Numbered from the stretch's first letter, positions 17,838 to 26,883 are shown. The stretch is 64,000 bases of DNA from an uncultured bacterium (GCA_949291115.1 CASETY010000001.1:62001-126000); one strand, 5' to 3'. Notes: generated from the letters alone by a model not told the origin. Translations and numbers: made by a program.

Positions 17838-18680
17838 ATGCTGGTTTTATCACCTAGAGATTTAAATGAGGCTAATGTTTTAAAATGTTACGCCTCTTTC
17901 TATTTAATTGGTGTTAGTGGTTTGACACCTAGTCATTTCAATAATTTTAGTTGTGAAGATATTGTTAAATTAAAGGAAATAAATAAAGTAATCTTACGTT
18001 TAGATTTTATGTATTATGACACAATGTATGATAAAATAATGGCTTTAATAAAGGATTTTAAAGATGAAGTCTTATATTATGTTTCTGATTTAGGTCTTTT
18101 AAATATTTTAAAAGAAAATAAACTTATAGCTAATACTATCTATGATCCTAAAACTATGATCACTAATAGTTTAGATGCCAAATTTTATTATGATTTAGGT
18201 CTTTGTGGTATTGGTTTTTCATTAGAAGTACCATTTAAAGATATTATAGTTAGTAAAGATTATAACTTATTTATCGAAGTTTTTGGTAAAAGATTAATGT
18301 ATAATTCAAGGCGTAAAGCCATAAAAGCTTATTTGAAACATTATAATTTGAAGGCTAACATCACTAACAATATTAAAATAAAAGAAATAACTCGCAATGA
18401 TTATTTTTCCTTTTATGAAAATGAATATGGTGATTTTATCTATCGTAGTTATTTTTTAAATTTGCTAAAAGAATTTAAAGAAGCTAATTTTAAATTTGAA
18501 TTTATTGAGTCATTAGAAGTAAATCCTAATGATTATTTAGAAGTTGTTAAAAATTTCTACGAATATAAAAATGATTTAATTACTTTTGAAGAAGCTAATA
18601 ATAATTTAAACAAATTAAATTTAAATTACGAAGAAGGTTTCTTATATAAAGATACAGTCTATGAAAAGGAGCAGATATAA
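17838..18680 (+). CDS. trhP1: U32-family protein TrhP1 (YrrN-like), tRNA hydroxylation
   Basis: A 280-residue member of the U32 (collagenase-like) superfamily, shorter than the adjacent U32 protein and without its Cys cluster. The pair matches Bacillus yrrN-yrrO, where both products are needed for prephenate-dependent hydroxylation of U34 in tRNA. The sequence is divergent (YVSDLGLLNIL, NTIYDPKTMITNS, GIGFSLEVPFKDI), so the call leans on position beside trhP2 and upstream of greA, as in Bacillus. It begins one base after the ffh stop with no good ribosome site, which implies translational coupling. Confidence 0.7.
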   Translation: MLVLSPRDLNEANVLKCYASFYLIGVSGLTPSHFNNFSCEDIVKLKEINKVILRLDFMYYDTMYDKIMALIKDFKDEVLYYVSDLGLLNILKENKLIANTIYDPKTMITNSLDAKFYYDLGLCGIGFSLEVPFKDIIVSKDYNLFIEVFGKRLMYNSRRKAIKAYLKHYNLKANITNNIKIKEITRNDYFSFYENEYGDFIYRSYFLNLLKEFKEANFKFEFIESLEVNPNDYLEVVKNFYEYKNDLITFEEANNNLNKLNLNYEEGFLYKDTVYEKEQI

Positions 18681-19868
18681 ATGAATAGAATTGAATTATT
18701 AGCTCCTGCTGGTGATTTAGAAAAATTAAAAGTAGCGGTTTTATATGGTGCTAACGCTGTATTTGTTGGTGGTAAAAACTTTTCTTTAAGATCAAGAGCC
18801 TCTAATTTTACTATCGAAAATCTTAAAGAAGCTTCATCTTTTTGTCATGAACATAATGCTAAATTACATGTAACGTGTAATATCGTTATGCATGAAAATG
18901 ACACTAAAGATTTATTAAATTATTTAAAAGAATTAGAAGAGGCAAATGTTGATGCGATTATTACCTCATCACTTTATATGGCTAAACTAATTAAAGAAAA
19001 CACGAAAATGGAAGCCCATATTTCTACCCAAGAATCTACTTTAAATAAAGAAGCTTTAAAGTTTTATGAAGAACTTAAAGTTGATAGAGTTGTTTTAGGT
19101 AGAGAACTTTCTATTTTAGAAATCGCTGAAATTAGAAAACATACTAATTTAGATTTAGAAGTGTTTATTCATGGTGGTATGTGTGCTAGTTATAGTGGTA
19201 GATGTATGTTGTCTAATAATATGACGAACCGTGATGCCAACAGAGGTGGTTGTGCTCATAGTTGTCGTTGGAATTATGATTTATTAATTGATGGTAAAAA
19301 GATTAATAATGAGACTAATTATTTTTCTTTATCAAGTAAAGATTTAAATGGTATTAGTGAAGTTAGTAAATTAGTTGATTTAAAAATCAATTCTTTAAAA
19401 ATTGAAGGTAGAATGAAAAGTTTACATTATGTAGCCTCTATTACTAATGCTTACAGAAAATTATTAGATGAATATGAAACAACTAATATGATTAAAGACT
19501 TAAGTATTTATGAAAACATGATTAATAAAGCCGAAAATAGATTAACATCTACAGGTTTTTTAACTGGTGATATTGAAGATAAGATGCAACTTTATGATTT
19601 AAACTTAAGTTTACCAACTCAAACATTTATTGGTATTGTTAAGGCATATGATAAAGAGTTAAAAATGGTTTATGTTGAACAACGTAATTTCTTTAAAGCA
19701 TTTAGTGAAGTAGAAGTATTTAGTCCTCAAAAAACTTTTAAAATTAAAATAAACGAAATCTATGATAAAGATAATAATGAGATTAGTTATTGTCCGCATC
19801 CACTAGAAATTGTTCATTTTAAGTGTGATATTGAACTTTTCCCTTATGATATGTTAAGACTATGTTAG
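18681..19868 (+). CDS. trhP2: U32-family protein TrhP2 (YrrO-like), tRNA hydroxylation
   Basis: A 395-residue U32 protein. It begins ELLAPAGDLEKLKVAVLYGA, the standard N-terminal barrel strand. The Fe-S Cys cluster lies at Cys168, Cys175, Cys191 and Cys195 (MCASYSGRC, then GGCAHSC). Although annotated historically as a peptidase, the Bacillus counterpart acts with TrhP1 in making 5-hydroxyuridine at the tRNA wobble position. AAAGGAG upstream supports ATG 18681, directly after the trhP1 stop. It overlaps the next gene by seven bases. Confidence 0.85.
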   Translation: MNRIELLAPAGDLEKLKVAVLYGANAVFVGGKNFSLRSRASNFTIENLKEASSFCHEHNAKLHVTCNIVMHENDTKDLLNYLKELEEANVDAIITSSLYMAKLIKENTKMEAHISTQESTLNKEALKFYEELKVDRVVLGRELSILEIAEIRKHTNLDLEVFIHGGMCASYSGRCMLSNNMTNRDANRGGCAHSCRWNYDLLIDGKKINNETNYFSLSSKDLNGISEVSKLVDLKINSLKIEGRMKSLHYVASITNAYRKLLDEYETTNMIKDLSIYENMINKAENRLTSTGFLTGDIEDKMQLYDLNLSLPTQTFIGIVKAYDKELKMVYVEQRNFFKAFSEVEVFSPQKTFKIKINEIYDKDNNEISYCPHPLEIVHFKCDIELFPYDMLRLC

Positions 19869-20551
19869 AAGAAATTGCTGGTATCAAAATTATCTTTCAT
19901 TATAAGCCTCTAAACAAAAAATTATATTTTAGACTTAAACCAAATGAAATTCATATTTATGGTCCTAAAATTAAAGATGAATTAATAGTAAGGTTTTATA
20001 ATGAAAATCAAAAAGTCATTGAAAAATATTGTAATGTTAAAGTAGAAGAGGGCACTTTTTTACATCTATATGGCAATAAATATGAAGTTGTTTTAAAAAA
20101 AGATTATTTTGATGATGTTGAATTAAATAGTAGTAAAATGACTATTTATTACACGAATAGAAATAACATCAATAAGACCATTAAAAGATATTATGAGCAT
20201 TTTGTTAAAGAACAAGTAAATTTAATTTATGAAGAAATAAAATTAGAAATTAAAGGTACTACTTTAGAAAAAGTTTTAGCTAAAAAATTTAAAGGCTTTA
20301 GTTTTGTTTATCGTAAAAGCTTTTTAGGTCGTTGTAACTATAAAACCGGTATTGTAGAAATATCTACTTATTTAGCTAAATTAAACTTTAGTTTTATTAA
20401 AGGTATAATTTATCATGAATTTGTTCATTTTTTAGAACAAAATCATGGTGATATGTTTCATAAATATTTAGATTATTATTATCCAAATAATAAAATTGAT
20501 CGTAAATTAATGAAAAAAACGCTTATCGAAGCCAACCATGATTTAATTTAA
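19862..20551 (+). CDS. YgjP/DUF45-type zinc metallopeptidase
   Basis: A 229-residue member of the SprT-like/YgjP (M48-type gluzincin) family. The zinc-binding helix is YHEFVHFLEQNH, with His185, Glu186 and His189 as HExxH. His195 in the NHGDMF stretch is the likely third ligand, as in the family pattern HELxH...H..xF. The N-terminal half forms short beta strands (KIIFHYKP, LYFRLKPNEIHIYGP). Its substrate is unknown. The overlap with trhP2 and the shared direction suggest co-expression. Family call is good; function is open. Confidence 0.8.
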   Translation: MLEEIAGIKIIFHYKPLNKKLYFRLKPNEIHIYGPKIKDELIVRFYNENQKVIEKYCNVKVEEGTFLHLYGNKYEVVLKKDYFDDVELNSSKMTIYYTNRNNINKTIKRYYEHFVKEQVNLIYEEIKLEIKGTTLEKVLAKKFKGFSFVYRKSFLGRCNYKTGIVEISTYLAKLNFSFIKGIIYHEFVHFLEQNHGDMFHKYLDYYYPNNKIDRKLMKKTLIEANHDLI

Positions 20552-20552
20552 A

Positions 20553-20580
20553 TTGAAAAAATTAAAAAATAATGTATAAT
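20553..20580 (+). promoter_or_regulatory. Promoter for greA
   Basis: TTGAAA (20553-20558), a 16-base spacer and TATAAT (20575-20580), beginning right after the upstream stop codon. Confidence 0.6.
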
Positions 20581-20615
20581 ATTAAAGATATAAAGAATAT
20601 CTGAGGAGAATTAAG

Positions 20616-21083
20616 ATGAAAGAAGTATATGAATTAACTGAACAAGGTAAGATTGATTTAGAACAAGAATTAGAACATTTAAAGACTGTTGATCGTCCTT
20701 TAAATATTGAAGCTATTAAAGAAGCTCGTGCACAAGGTGACTTATCTGAAAATGCTGATTACGCCGCTGCTAGAGAGGAACAAGGTCGTATTGAAGGTCG
20801 TATTTTAGAAATTGAAAATATTTTAAAGAACGCTAAAATAATTGAAAAAGATAGTTCAAATAAAGTAAGTATTGGTAAAACTGTAACTTTAACTTATCAA
20901 AGTCTAAAATTAAAACGTGAATTTGAAATTGTTGGTACTGTTGAATCAGATCCATTTAGTGGTCGTATTAGTAACGATTCACCTTTAGGTAAAGCCATTA
21001 TTGGTCATAAAGTTGGTGATCATGTTACTTTTAGAACTGAATCTGGTAAAGAACAAGTAGTTATCATCGAGGAAGTAAAATAA
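20616..21083 (+). CDS. greA: Transcription elongation factor GreA
   Basis: Rescues backtracked RNA polymerase by stimulating transcript cleavage. It has 155 residues. The N-terminal coiled coil carries the acidic tip signature ARAQGDLSENADYAAAREEQ, and the C-terminal FKBP-like domain contains SDPFSGRISNDSPLGKAIIG. GAGGAG upstream supports ATG 20616. It has its own promoter and lies downstream of trhP1-trhP2 as in Bacillus (where udk intervenes). Confidence 0.97.
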   Translation: MKEVYELTEQGKIDLEQELEHLKTVDRPLNIEAIKEARAQGDLSENADYAAAREEQGRIEGRILEIENILKNAKIIEKDSSNKVSIGKTVTLTYQSLKLKREFEIVGTVESDPFSGRISNDSPLGKAIIGHKVGDHVTFRTESGKEQVVIIEEVK

Positions 21084-21092
21084 TTAATAAGC

Positions 21093-21653
21093 ATGTTAAG
21101 TAAATTTATTCCTGATTATCATACTAAATCAATTTATACAATTGATTATGACAAATTTTATAATGAGGGTATTAGATTAATCTTATTAGATTTAGATAAT
21201 ACTTTAATTACTTATGATGAAACAATGCCAAATGATAAGTTAAAGGCTTTAAAGTTAGAACTTGAAAATAAAGGGTTTGAGTTAATATTGGTATCTAATA
21301 GTAAGAAAAATAGAGTTACTAATTTTGCCAAGGCCCTTGATATTAAATGCATAACTTTCGCTAAAAAGCCATTCAAAAAAGGTTTTCAAAAAGCTTTAGA
21401 ATTAGCTAGTAAAAAATATATGAAAGATGAAGTGTTAGAAATTGGTGATCAATTAATGACTGATGTCTTTGGTAGTAATAGAATGCATTTTACTTCCCTT
21501 TTAGTTGATCCAATTGATATTACCACTGATAAGTTTTTTACCAAAGTAAATCGTTTTTTAGAATGGCTAGTTAAATTAATACTTAAGCTTTTTAGTAAAA
21601 AGAAGTATAAAGAAGCTATTTTGAAATATAAAGGTGAAAAAAGTGATTGTTAG
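21093..21653 (+). CDS. yqeG: YqeG-family HAD phosphatase
   Basis: A 186-residue HAD IIIA-type phosphatase. Motif I LLDLDNTLITYDE is intact (contrast the HAD gene at 5728), and so are the VSNSKK motif II and the EIGDQLMTDVFGSN motif IV. The family lies next to yqeH in Firmicutes; its physiological substrate is not established. The C-terminus has an extra hydrophobic/basic helix (RFLEWLVKLILKLF). It starts nine bases after greA without a clear ribosome site and overlaps yqeH. Confidence 0.87.
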   Translation: MLSKFIPDYHTKSIYTIDYDKFYNEGIRLILLDLDNTLITYDETMPNDKLKALKLELENKGFELILVSNSKKNRVTNFAKALDIKCITFAKKPFKKGFQKALELASKKYMKDEVLEIGDQLMTDVFGSNRMHFTSLLVDPIDITTDKFFTKVNRFLEWLVKLILKLFSKKKYKEAILKYKGEKSDC

Positions 21654-22719
21654 AGTTTGTAGTGGTTGTGGAGCTTTATTACAAGATACTGATGAAAAGA
21701 AAGCTGGTTTTGTTCCTGTTTTAAAAGAAGATACTGTTTATTGCAAGCGCTGTTTTAAATTAAAACATTACAATGAATTACCTAAATTAGTAGCCAGCTT
21801 AGATGCTTATCAAAAAGTAATAGAAGAAATTAAAAACAAAAATGCCTTATTTATTTATGTTATCGATATTTTTAATTTTTATGATACCTTTAAAGAAGAG
21901 ATTTTTAAAGATTTAATCGGTAAAGACATATTTGTAGTAGTTAATAAAATTGATTTATTACCTCAATCTATTAATGTTAATGACATATTAAATTTCGTTA
22001 GCCATGAATGCGAAAGACATTTCTTAAAAGTCTTAGCTATTCATTTAGTATCAGCGAAAAAAGGTTATTATTTAGAAGATTTAATGCATAATATTGATAC
22101 TTTTAGAAGAGGAAGAGATGTATATGTTTTAGGGATGGCTAACGTTGGTAAATCATCATTTATTAATAGTATTTTAAAGAAAGAAACTTCAAGAACTGAT
22201 GACTTAATTACTACATCTTTAATTCAAGGCACCACTTTAAAAGCGATTAGAATTCCTTTTTTTGAGGATAATCAAGCTCTAATTGATACGCCAGGATTAA
22301 TTAATTCTTGTGATATTATTAATTATTTAGATATTAAAGATTATAAAAGAATTATTCCAACTAAAGAAGTAAAAGCTATCACTTATCAATTATTTGGTAA
22401 TTATACTTATTTTATTAATGATTTTATTTATTTTGAATTTATTAATATTGATAAAGCATCTTTAACTTTTTATATTGAAGATAAAGAATTAATAAAAAGA
22501 GTTAAAAATGAAAATATTGATTCTTATTTAAAGAAAGTAAAATCTTTAATTAAGTTAGATAATAAAAATTATAATACTAAGTATTTAGAAGTTAATGGTA
22601 AAAAATTAATTTATTTCCCAGGTTATGGCTTTGCCTATTTAAATGGCAAATGTAAAGTTAAGATTCACTATTTAGCTAAATTAGGAGTAATGGTTTATGA
22701 CAAATTCTTTAGAAAATGA
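21643..22719 (+). CDS. yqeH: Ribosome biogenesis GTPase YqeH
   Basis: Circularly permuted GTPase required for 30S subunit assembly. It has 358 residues from GTG 21643. An N-terminal zinc finger (CSGCGALLQ...CKRC) precedes the permuted G domain: G4 VVNKIDLLP comes first, then G1 GMANVGKSSF and G3 IDTPGL. The C-terminal RNA-binding region ends with a basic strand. A GTG at 21634 is also in frame, but AAAGGTG at 21630-21636 overlaps it; GTG 21643 is placed correctly for that site. It overlaps yqeG by 11 bases and the next gene by 23 bases. Confidence 0.9.
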   Translation: MIVRVCSGCGALLQDTDEKKAGFVPVLKEDTVYCKRCFKLKHYNELPKLVASLDAYQKVIEEIKNKNALFIYVIDIFNFYDTFKEEIFKDLIGKDIFVVVNKIDLLPQSINVNDILNFVSHECERHFLKVLAIHLVSAKKGYYLEDLMHNIDTFRRGRDVYVLGMANVGKSSFINSILKKETSRTDDLITTSLIQGTTLKAIRIPFFEDNQALIDTPGLINSCDIINYLDIKDYKRIIPTKEVKAITYQLFGNYTYFINDFIYFEFINIDKASLTFYIEDKELIKRVKNENIDSYLKKVKSLIKLDNKNYNTKYLEVNGKKLIYFPGYGFAYLNGKCKVKIHYLAKLGVMVYDKFFRK

Positions 22720-23602
22720 ACTTTTAATAGCTACTTCTTTAGTTGAAGAAGCTTTAAAAGATCATAAAGAGCGTTTAAAACATTCATACGGAGTTATGAA
22801 AATGGCTGCTTATTTAGCGGAAAAATATAATTTAAATGTTGAAAAAGCCAAGATTGCGGCCATTTTCCATGATTATGCTAAATACTTAAATCCATTAGAA
22901 TATTTAGATATGTTAACGGATGAAGAAAAAGCTTTATGTGCAGAAACAAAGGCGCTTTATCATGCTTATTTAAGTGCACATTTCTATTTAAAATTAGTTG
23001 GTAATGATATAGAAATATTTAATGCTATTAAATATCATGTGTTTGGTCGTCCTAATATGTCTAAATTAGAAGAGATAATTACGATTTCTGATTATACAGA
23101 AGAAAATAGAGTGTATAGTAGTTGTGTTAAATGTCGTGAATATGTACTAAAAGGCTTGTTAAATTTAGCTTTATATGAATCTACTTTAAATACGATAATT
23201 TACATAACTAAAGATAATATGAAGCCAGCTAAAGCACAACAAGAAGTGCTAGCTATATATAAGGAGAAGATGAAATTGGATTTATTAAAATTAATAAAAA
23301 ATGCCTTAGATAAAGTTAAGGCTAGTAATATAATTACCTATGATATGCGTGAAACTTCACCTTTCTATGACTATTTAGTTATCGCTTCAGTTGGTTCTGT
23401 TAGACAAGCTGATAGTTTAAGAGGCTATATTGAAATGGAAATTGAAAACACTCCTTTTAAGCTAAGAAGCGTAGAAGGAGCGGGAACTGAATGGGTATTA
23501 ATTGATTTATACGATATCGTTGTCTCAGTTTTCACTGAAGAAGAACGTGAACGTATAGGTTTTGAAAAATTATATTTAGATACTAAGAGAGTAGATATTT
23601 AG
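22697..23602 (+). CDS. Fusion of YqeK (Ap4A hydrolase-type HD protein) and RsfS ribosomal silencing factor
   Basis: One 301-residue frame holds two proteins that are normally separate neighbours. Residues 1-190 are an HD-domain protein of the YqeK family (symmetrical Ap4A hydrolases): HD motif at His58-Asp59 in IFHDYAKYL, plus YHAYLSAHF and KYHVFGRP. Residues 192-301 are RsfS/Iojap: YDMRETSPFYDYLVIASVGS, then EGAGTEWVLIDLYDIVVSVF. This factor binds uL14 and blocks subunit joining in starvation. AAGGAG (23261-23266) lies at the junction, just before an in-frame ATG (23270) and TTG (23276), so RsfS may also be made alone. nadD, yqeI and yqeM, present in the Bacillus cluster, are missing here. 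Confidence 0.9.
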   Translation: MTNSLENELLIATSLVEEALKDHKERLKHSYGVMKMAAYLAEKYNLNVEKAKIAAIFHDYAKYLNPLEYLDMLTDEEKALCAETKALYHAYLSAHFYLKLVGNDIEIFNAIKYHVFGRPNMSKLEEIITISDYTEENRVYSSCVKCREYVLKGLLNLALYESTLNTIIYITKDNMKPAKAQQEVLAIYKEKMKLDLLKLIKNALDKVKASNIITYDMRETSPFYDYLVIASVGSVRQADSLRGYIEMEIENTPFKLRSVEGAGTEWVLIDLYDIVVSVFTEEERERIGFEKLYLDTKRVDI

Positions 23603-24329
23603 TAATTAATTCAGTTAGTTTTTTATCTTTATTGAAATAAAGATATTGATTTAATTCATTTATTAAATTGACACTTTTATTAATGGCGTCATCATAATAA
23701 TTAATATTTTCTAATTTAGGACTACTTAATTCGGTTAGGTAGTCTTTTTTATTAATCTTACTAAGTATTTTTAAGTAAATTTTTTTAATAGTAGTAACTC
23801 TAGCTTTAAAATAATGATAATAACGATAGGCATTTAAAGAAGTGTTTTTATAATAACTATGATTGCCAGGATATTTAATAGTCATTCTATTTAAATAGTC
23901 TAAAAAGTTAATTTCTTCTAAATCATATTTAAAATTAGCTTTCTTATAATTTTTATAAATTTTATATTTGGTTTCTTTATTTTGCTTTAATAATGTGTTT
24001 TCTAAAGCATTAAAGTCACAATTTTCTTTTTTTAAAATCAAATAAGCAAAATAAGCATAAGTTATTAAAAGAGCGTATTTAGGATAATTATTTTTAATTA
24101 AATAATTATGCATAAAATAAAACATCTTTTGATTATATTTACCATAATATAAATCTAAATTAAGATTATTTTTTTTAAATGAAAAATAATTATAAAAAGA
24201 AGGGGCTACCATTAAATTTATATAGCTAAATATTTTATAATCATCTAAGATAAAATCAGTTAAATATAATTTATCTATTTTATTTAAAATTTCTTTAAAA
24301 TAGTTGGTTAGTAAATACGGATTTTTCAT
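23583..24329 (-). CDS. Hypothetical protein, helical
   Basis: A 248-residue protein rich in Tyr, Asn and Lys that I do not recognise. It appears entirely helical with no transmembrane segment or signal peptide. Features include MHNYLIKNNYPKYALLITYAYFAYLIL and a KYPGNHSYYKNTSLNAYRYY segment. The spacing of helices faintly recalls zinc-dependent phospholipase C-like proteins, but the His/Asp metal ligands are not convincing and I do not claim it. It overlaps rsfS tail-to-tail by 20 bases and is divergent from the toroid-like gene at 24429. Confidence 0.55.
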   Translation of the reverse strand: MKNPYLLTNYFKEILNKIDKLYLTDFILDDYKIFSYINLMVAPSFYNYFSFKKNNLNLDLYYGKYNQKMFYFMHNYLIKNNYPKYALLITYAYFAYLILKKENCDFNALENTLLKQNKETKYKIYKNYKKANFKYDLEEINFLDYLNRMTIKYPGNHSYYKNTSLNAYRYYHYFKARVTTIKKIYLKILSKINKKDYLTELSSPKLENINYYDDAINKSVNLINELNQYLYFNKDKKLTELITKYLLS

Positions 24330-24373
24330 AGTTAATCACCTAATTAATTATAGCTAATTATCTAGTAAAAAAC

Positions 24374-24402
24374 TAGCTAAATATTAATGCTTGTGATAAA
24401 AT
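24374..24402 (+). promoter_or_regulatory. Candidate promoter in the 24330-24428 divergent gap
   Basis: TAAAAT at 24397-24402 is preceded by TGA (extended -10). No good -35 is visible at the expected place. Short CTAGT/ACTAG inverted arms (24362-24376) sit just upstream. Confidence 0.3.
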
Positions 24403-24428
24403 AAGTTTTACAAAGGAGACTAAATAAC

Positions 24429-25298
24429 ATGTTATATTTAGAAAATGATTTTATTAATTTATTAGAAAGACAACTTTATAACAAAGCCAGAGATATGGAA
24501 GTGGCTTTATATAATAGTTTAGTAACTAAAGAATTTAAAAGTATGGCTGCCGATGCTTTACTTATGTATTATCATGATGATGGTGGTTTTGGAGAAGCTT
24601 TATATATTGATAATTACAATCCTAATTCTAATGCTTATACAACTTATTATGCTTTAAAATTAATTTATGAATATGATTTAGCTAACTTTCCGATTATTAA
24701 AAAGGTATTAAAGAAAGTATTTAATTATTTATTTAAGAAAGCTTATAAAAATAATTATTTTTTCTTTAAAGCTGAACCTAGTAATACATATCCATGTAGT
24801 AATGATTTTAAATATGATAAAAGTTATACTTTATGTCCAACTTTAGGAATTATTGGTTATGCTTTATTACTTGGTGACGATTTAGCGAAAAAAGATGCTT
24901 TAAATTTGTTAAATTTAATTAAGAATAGAATTAATGATAGTTTAATAAAAACAGGTGAAGATATCTTAAATTTAAGTATTTTAATTAAGGGTTTAAAAGA
25001 AAACAAACTTGATTTTTCTAATTATGAAACTTTATTAGTTAAATATTTAGAACCACTTTATTTTAAAACTAATGATTGTTTAATGATTGAAGTAGACACT
25101 TATTATAATTTGGATCAAGAAGTTAAAGACGTTTTATTAGATGAAATGATTAATTGTAAGAATAAACTTGGCTTTTGGGATTATGATAAGCCTTGGAATA
25201 ATGAATATCCAGAAGGTGATGTAGCTCTTTTAAAATGGGTAGGCGCAACTTCTTTAAAATACTTTTATTATCTAAAGAAAAATTTACGTATTAAATAA
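24429..25298 (+). CDS. Alpha/alpha-toroid (terpenoid-cyclase-fold-like) protein of unknown function
   Basis: A 289-residue protein, probably cytoplasmic. The segment MYYHDDGGFGEALYIDNYNP followed by SNAYTTYYALKLI, with a later GFWDYDKPW and an EGDVALLKWVGA C-terminus, resembles a set of Firmicutes hypothetical proteins that carry prenyltransferase/squalene-oxidase-type QxxDGGFG repeats in an alpha/alpha-toroid fold. No catalytic DxDD-type motif is evident. AAAGGAG upstream of ATG 24429 supports the start. It is a monocistronic unit ahead of gpmI. Fold assignment is moderate; function is not known. Confidence 0.6.
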   Translation: MLYLENDFINLLERQLYNKARDMEVALYNSLVTKEFKSMAADALLMYYHDDGGFGEALYIDNYNPNSNAYTTYYALKLIYEYDLANFPIIKKVLKKVFNYLFKKAYKNNYFFFKAEPSNTYPCSNDFKYDKSYTLCPTLGIIGYALLLGDDLAKKDALNLLNLIKNRINDSLIKTGEDILNLSILIKGLKENKLDFSNYETLLVKYLEPLYFKTNDCLMIEVDTYYNLDQEVKDVLLDEMINCKNKLGFWDYDKPWNNEYPEGDVALLKWVGATSLKYFYYLKKNLRIK

Positions 25299-25327
25299 TT
25301 GCGAAATATTATTAATTGTAATATAAT
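25299..25327 (+). promoter_or_regulatory. Promoter for gpmI
   Basis: TTGCGA (25299-25304), a 17-base spacer and TATAAT (25322-25327), 26 bases before the start codon. Confidence 0.6.
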
Positions 25328-25353
25328 TTTATCGTTAAAGGAGAAGAGAAAAA

Positions 25354-26883
25354 ATGAAACATAGACCCGTTATGTTAATGATAATGGATGGTTATGGTCT
25401 AGCTAAAAAAGGACCAGGTAATGCGGTAGAATTAGCTAAGAAACCTAATTTAGACCGTATATTTAAAGAATATGATTGTAAAACATTAGATGCATCAGGA
25501 GAAGCTGTAGGTTTACCAGATGGTCAAATGGGTAATAGTGAAGTAGGTCATATGAATATTGGTGCTGGTCGTATTGTGTGGCAATCTTTGTCAAGAATTA
25601 ACAATGCGATTAAAACAGGTGAATTTAAGAATAATGTAGCTATTAATGATGCGATTAAAAATGCTTTAGAAAATGGTAAAAAGTTCCATATTTTAGGCCT
25701 TTGTTCAGATGGTGGTGTACATGCACATACATCACACATCATTGCCATTGCGAAATTAGCTCATGAAAAAGGCATTAAAGATGTTTACTATCATGCCTTT
25801 TTAGATGGTAGAGATGAACCCCCTACATCTGGTAAGGGTTTCCTAGAACACATTATCAAAGAAGGCCAAGTAGAAGTTGCGACTGTTGGTGGTCGTTATT
25901 ATGGAATGGATCGTGACAAAAATTATGATCGTATTCAAAAAGCATATGATGCGATGTGTAAGGGCATTGGCGAAGTTAAAAATGACCCATTAAAAGCTTT
26001 AGAAGAAAATTATGAAGCAGGCGTTACTGATGAATTTATTGTGCCATTTATCGTTAATAAAAATGGTATGATTGAAGATGGAGATTCAGTAGTATTTGCG
26101 AATTTCCGTCCTGATAGAGCAATTCAAATTGGTACAGCTTTATCAAATCCGGCAGGTATCGTTTATAATCCAGAAAAGCCTTATCGTTTAGACACTAATA
26201 ATGGTCCTAAAAAGACTTTCTTCGTATCAATGATGAAATACGCTGATAGTGTTAAGGGTGAACTTGCCTTTGGTATCCAAAAATTAGATAATTTATTATG
26301 CGATGTATTAGCTTCAAATCATTTAACTCAATTAAGAATTGCGGAAACAGAAAAATATGCTCATGTAACATTCTTCTTTGATGGTGGTGTTGACCGCACA
26401 GTTGAAGGAGAAGATCGTATTTTAGTAAATTCACCAAAGGTTGCGACTTATGATTTACAACCTAGCATGAGTGCTTATGAAGTTACTGATAAAGTAATTG
26501 AAGCTATCAAATCTAACAAATATGATTGTATTATCTTAAATTACGCTAACTGTGATATGGTTGGTCATACAGGTGTAATCGATGCGGCTGTTAAAGCAGT
26601 TGAAGTAGTAGATGAATGTGTTGGTAAAGTTGTTAAGGCCTTAGATGAAGTTTCGGGGGTTGCGATTATTACAGCTGACCACGGCAATGCTGAATGTGAA
26701 TTAGCACCAGATGGTTCACCATATACAGCTCACACTACTAATTTAGTACCAGTTGTTATTACTGATAAGAATATTCAAATTAGAAATGGTATTTTATCAG
26801 ATTTAGCACCTACAATTTTGGATTTATTAGGTGTTGAAAAACCAGAAGAAATGACTTCTTCATCAATTATTGTTAAAAAATAA
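25354..26883 (+). CDS. gpmI: 2,3-bisphosphoglycerate-independent phosphoglycerate mutase
   Basis: Manganese-dependent glycolytic enzyme that interconverts 3- and 2-phosphoglycerate. It has 509 residues, the usual length. The metal-binding MIMDGYG opens the protein, the phosphorylated Ser62 lies in GNSEVGHMNIGAGR, and GRYYGMDRD, FRPDRAIQ and ADHGNAE complete the alkaline-phosphatase-type active site. AAGGAG upstream supports ATG 25354. Its stop codon directly abuts the FMN riboswitch, so the ribU leader may be part of the gpmI transcript. Enolase, the next glycolytic step, follows ribU. Confidence 0.97.
   Translation: MKHRPVMLMIMDGYGLAKKGPGNAVELAKKPNLDRIFKEYDCKTLDASGEAVGLPDGQMGNSEVGHMNIGAGRIVWQSLSRINNAIKTGEFKNNVAINDAIKNALENGKKFHILGLCSDGGVHAHTSHIIAIAKLAHEKGIKDVYYHAFLDGRDEPPTSGKGFLEHIIKEGQVEVATVGGRYYGMDRDKNYDRIQKAYDAMCKGIGEVKNDPLKALEENYEAGVTDEFIVPFIVNKNGMIEDGDSVVFANFRPDRAIQIGTALSNPAGIVYNPEKPYRLDTNNGPKKTFFVSMMKYADSVKGELAFGIQKLDNLLCDVLASNHLTQLRIAETEKYAHVTFFFDGGVDRTVEGEDRILVNSPKVATYDLQPSMSAYEVTDKVIEAIKSNKYDCIILNYANCDMVGHTGVIDAAVKAVEVVDECVGKVVKALDEVSGVAIITADHGNAECELAPDGSPYTAHTTNLVPVVITDKNIQIRNGILSDLAPTILDLLGVEKPEEMTSSSIIVKK

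Noticed and set aside
23583-24329. Zinc-dependent phospholipase C-like protein
   Set aside because: Helical spacing is suggestive, but the metal-binding His/Asp residues of the family cannot be placed.
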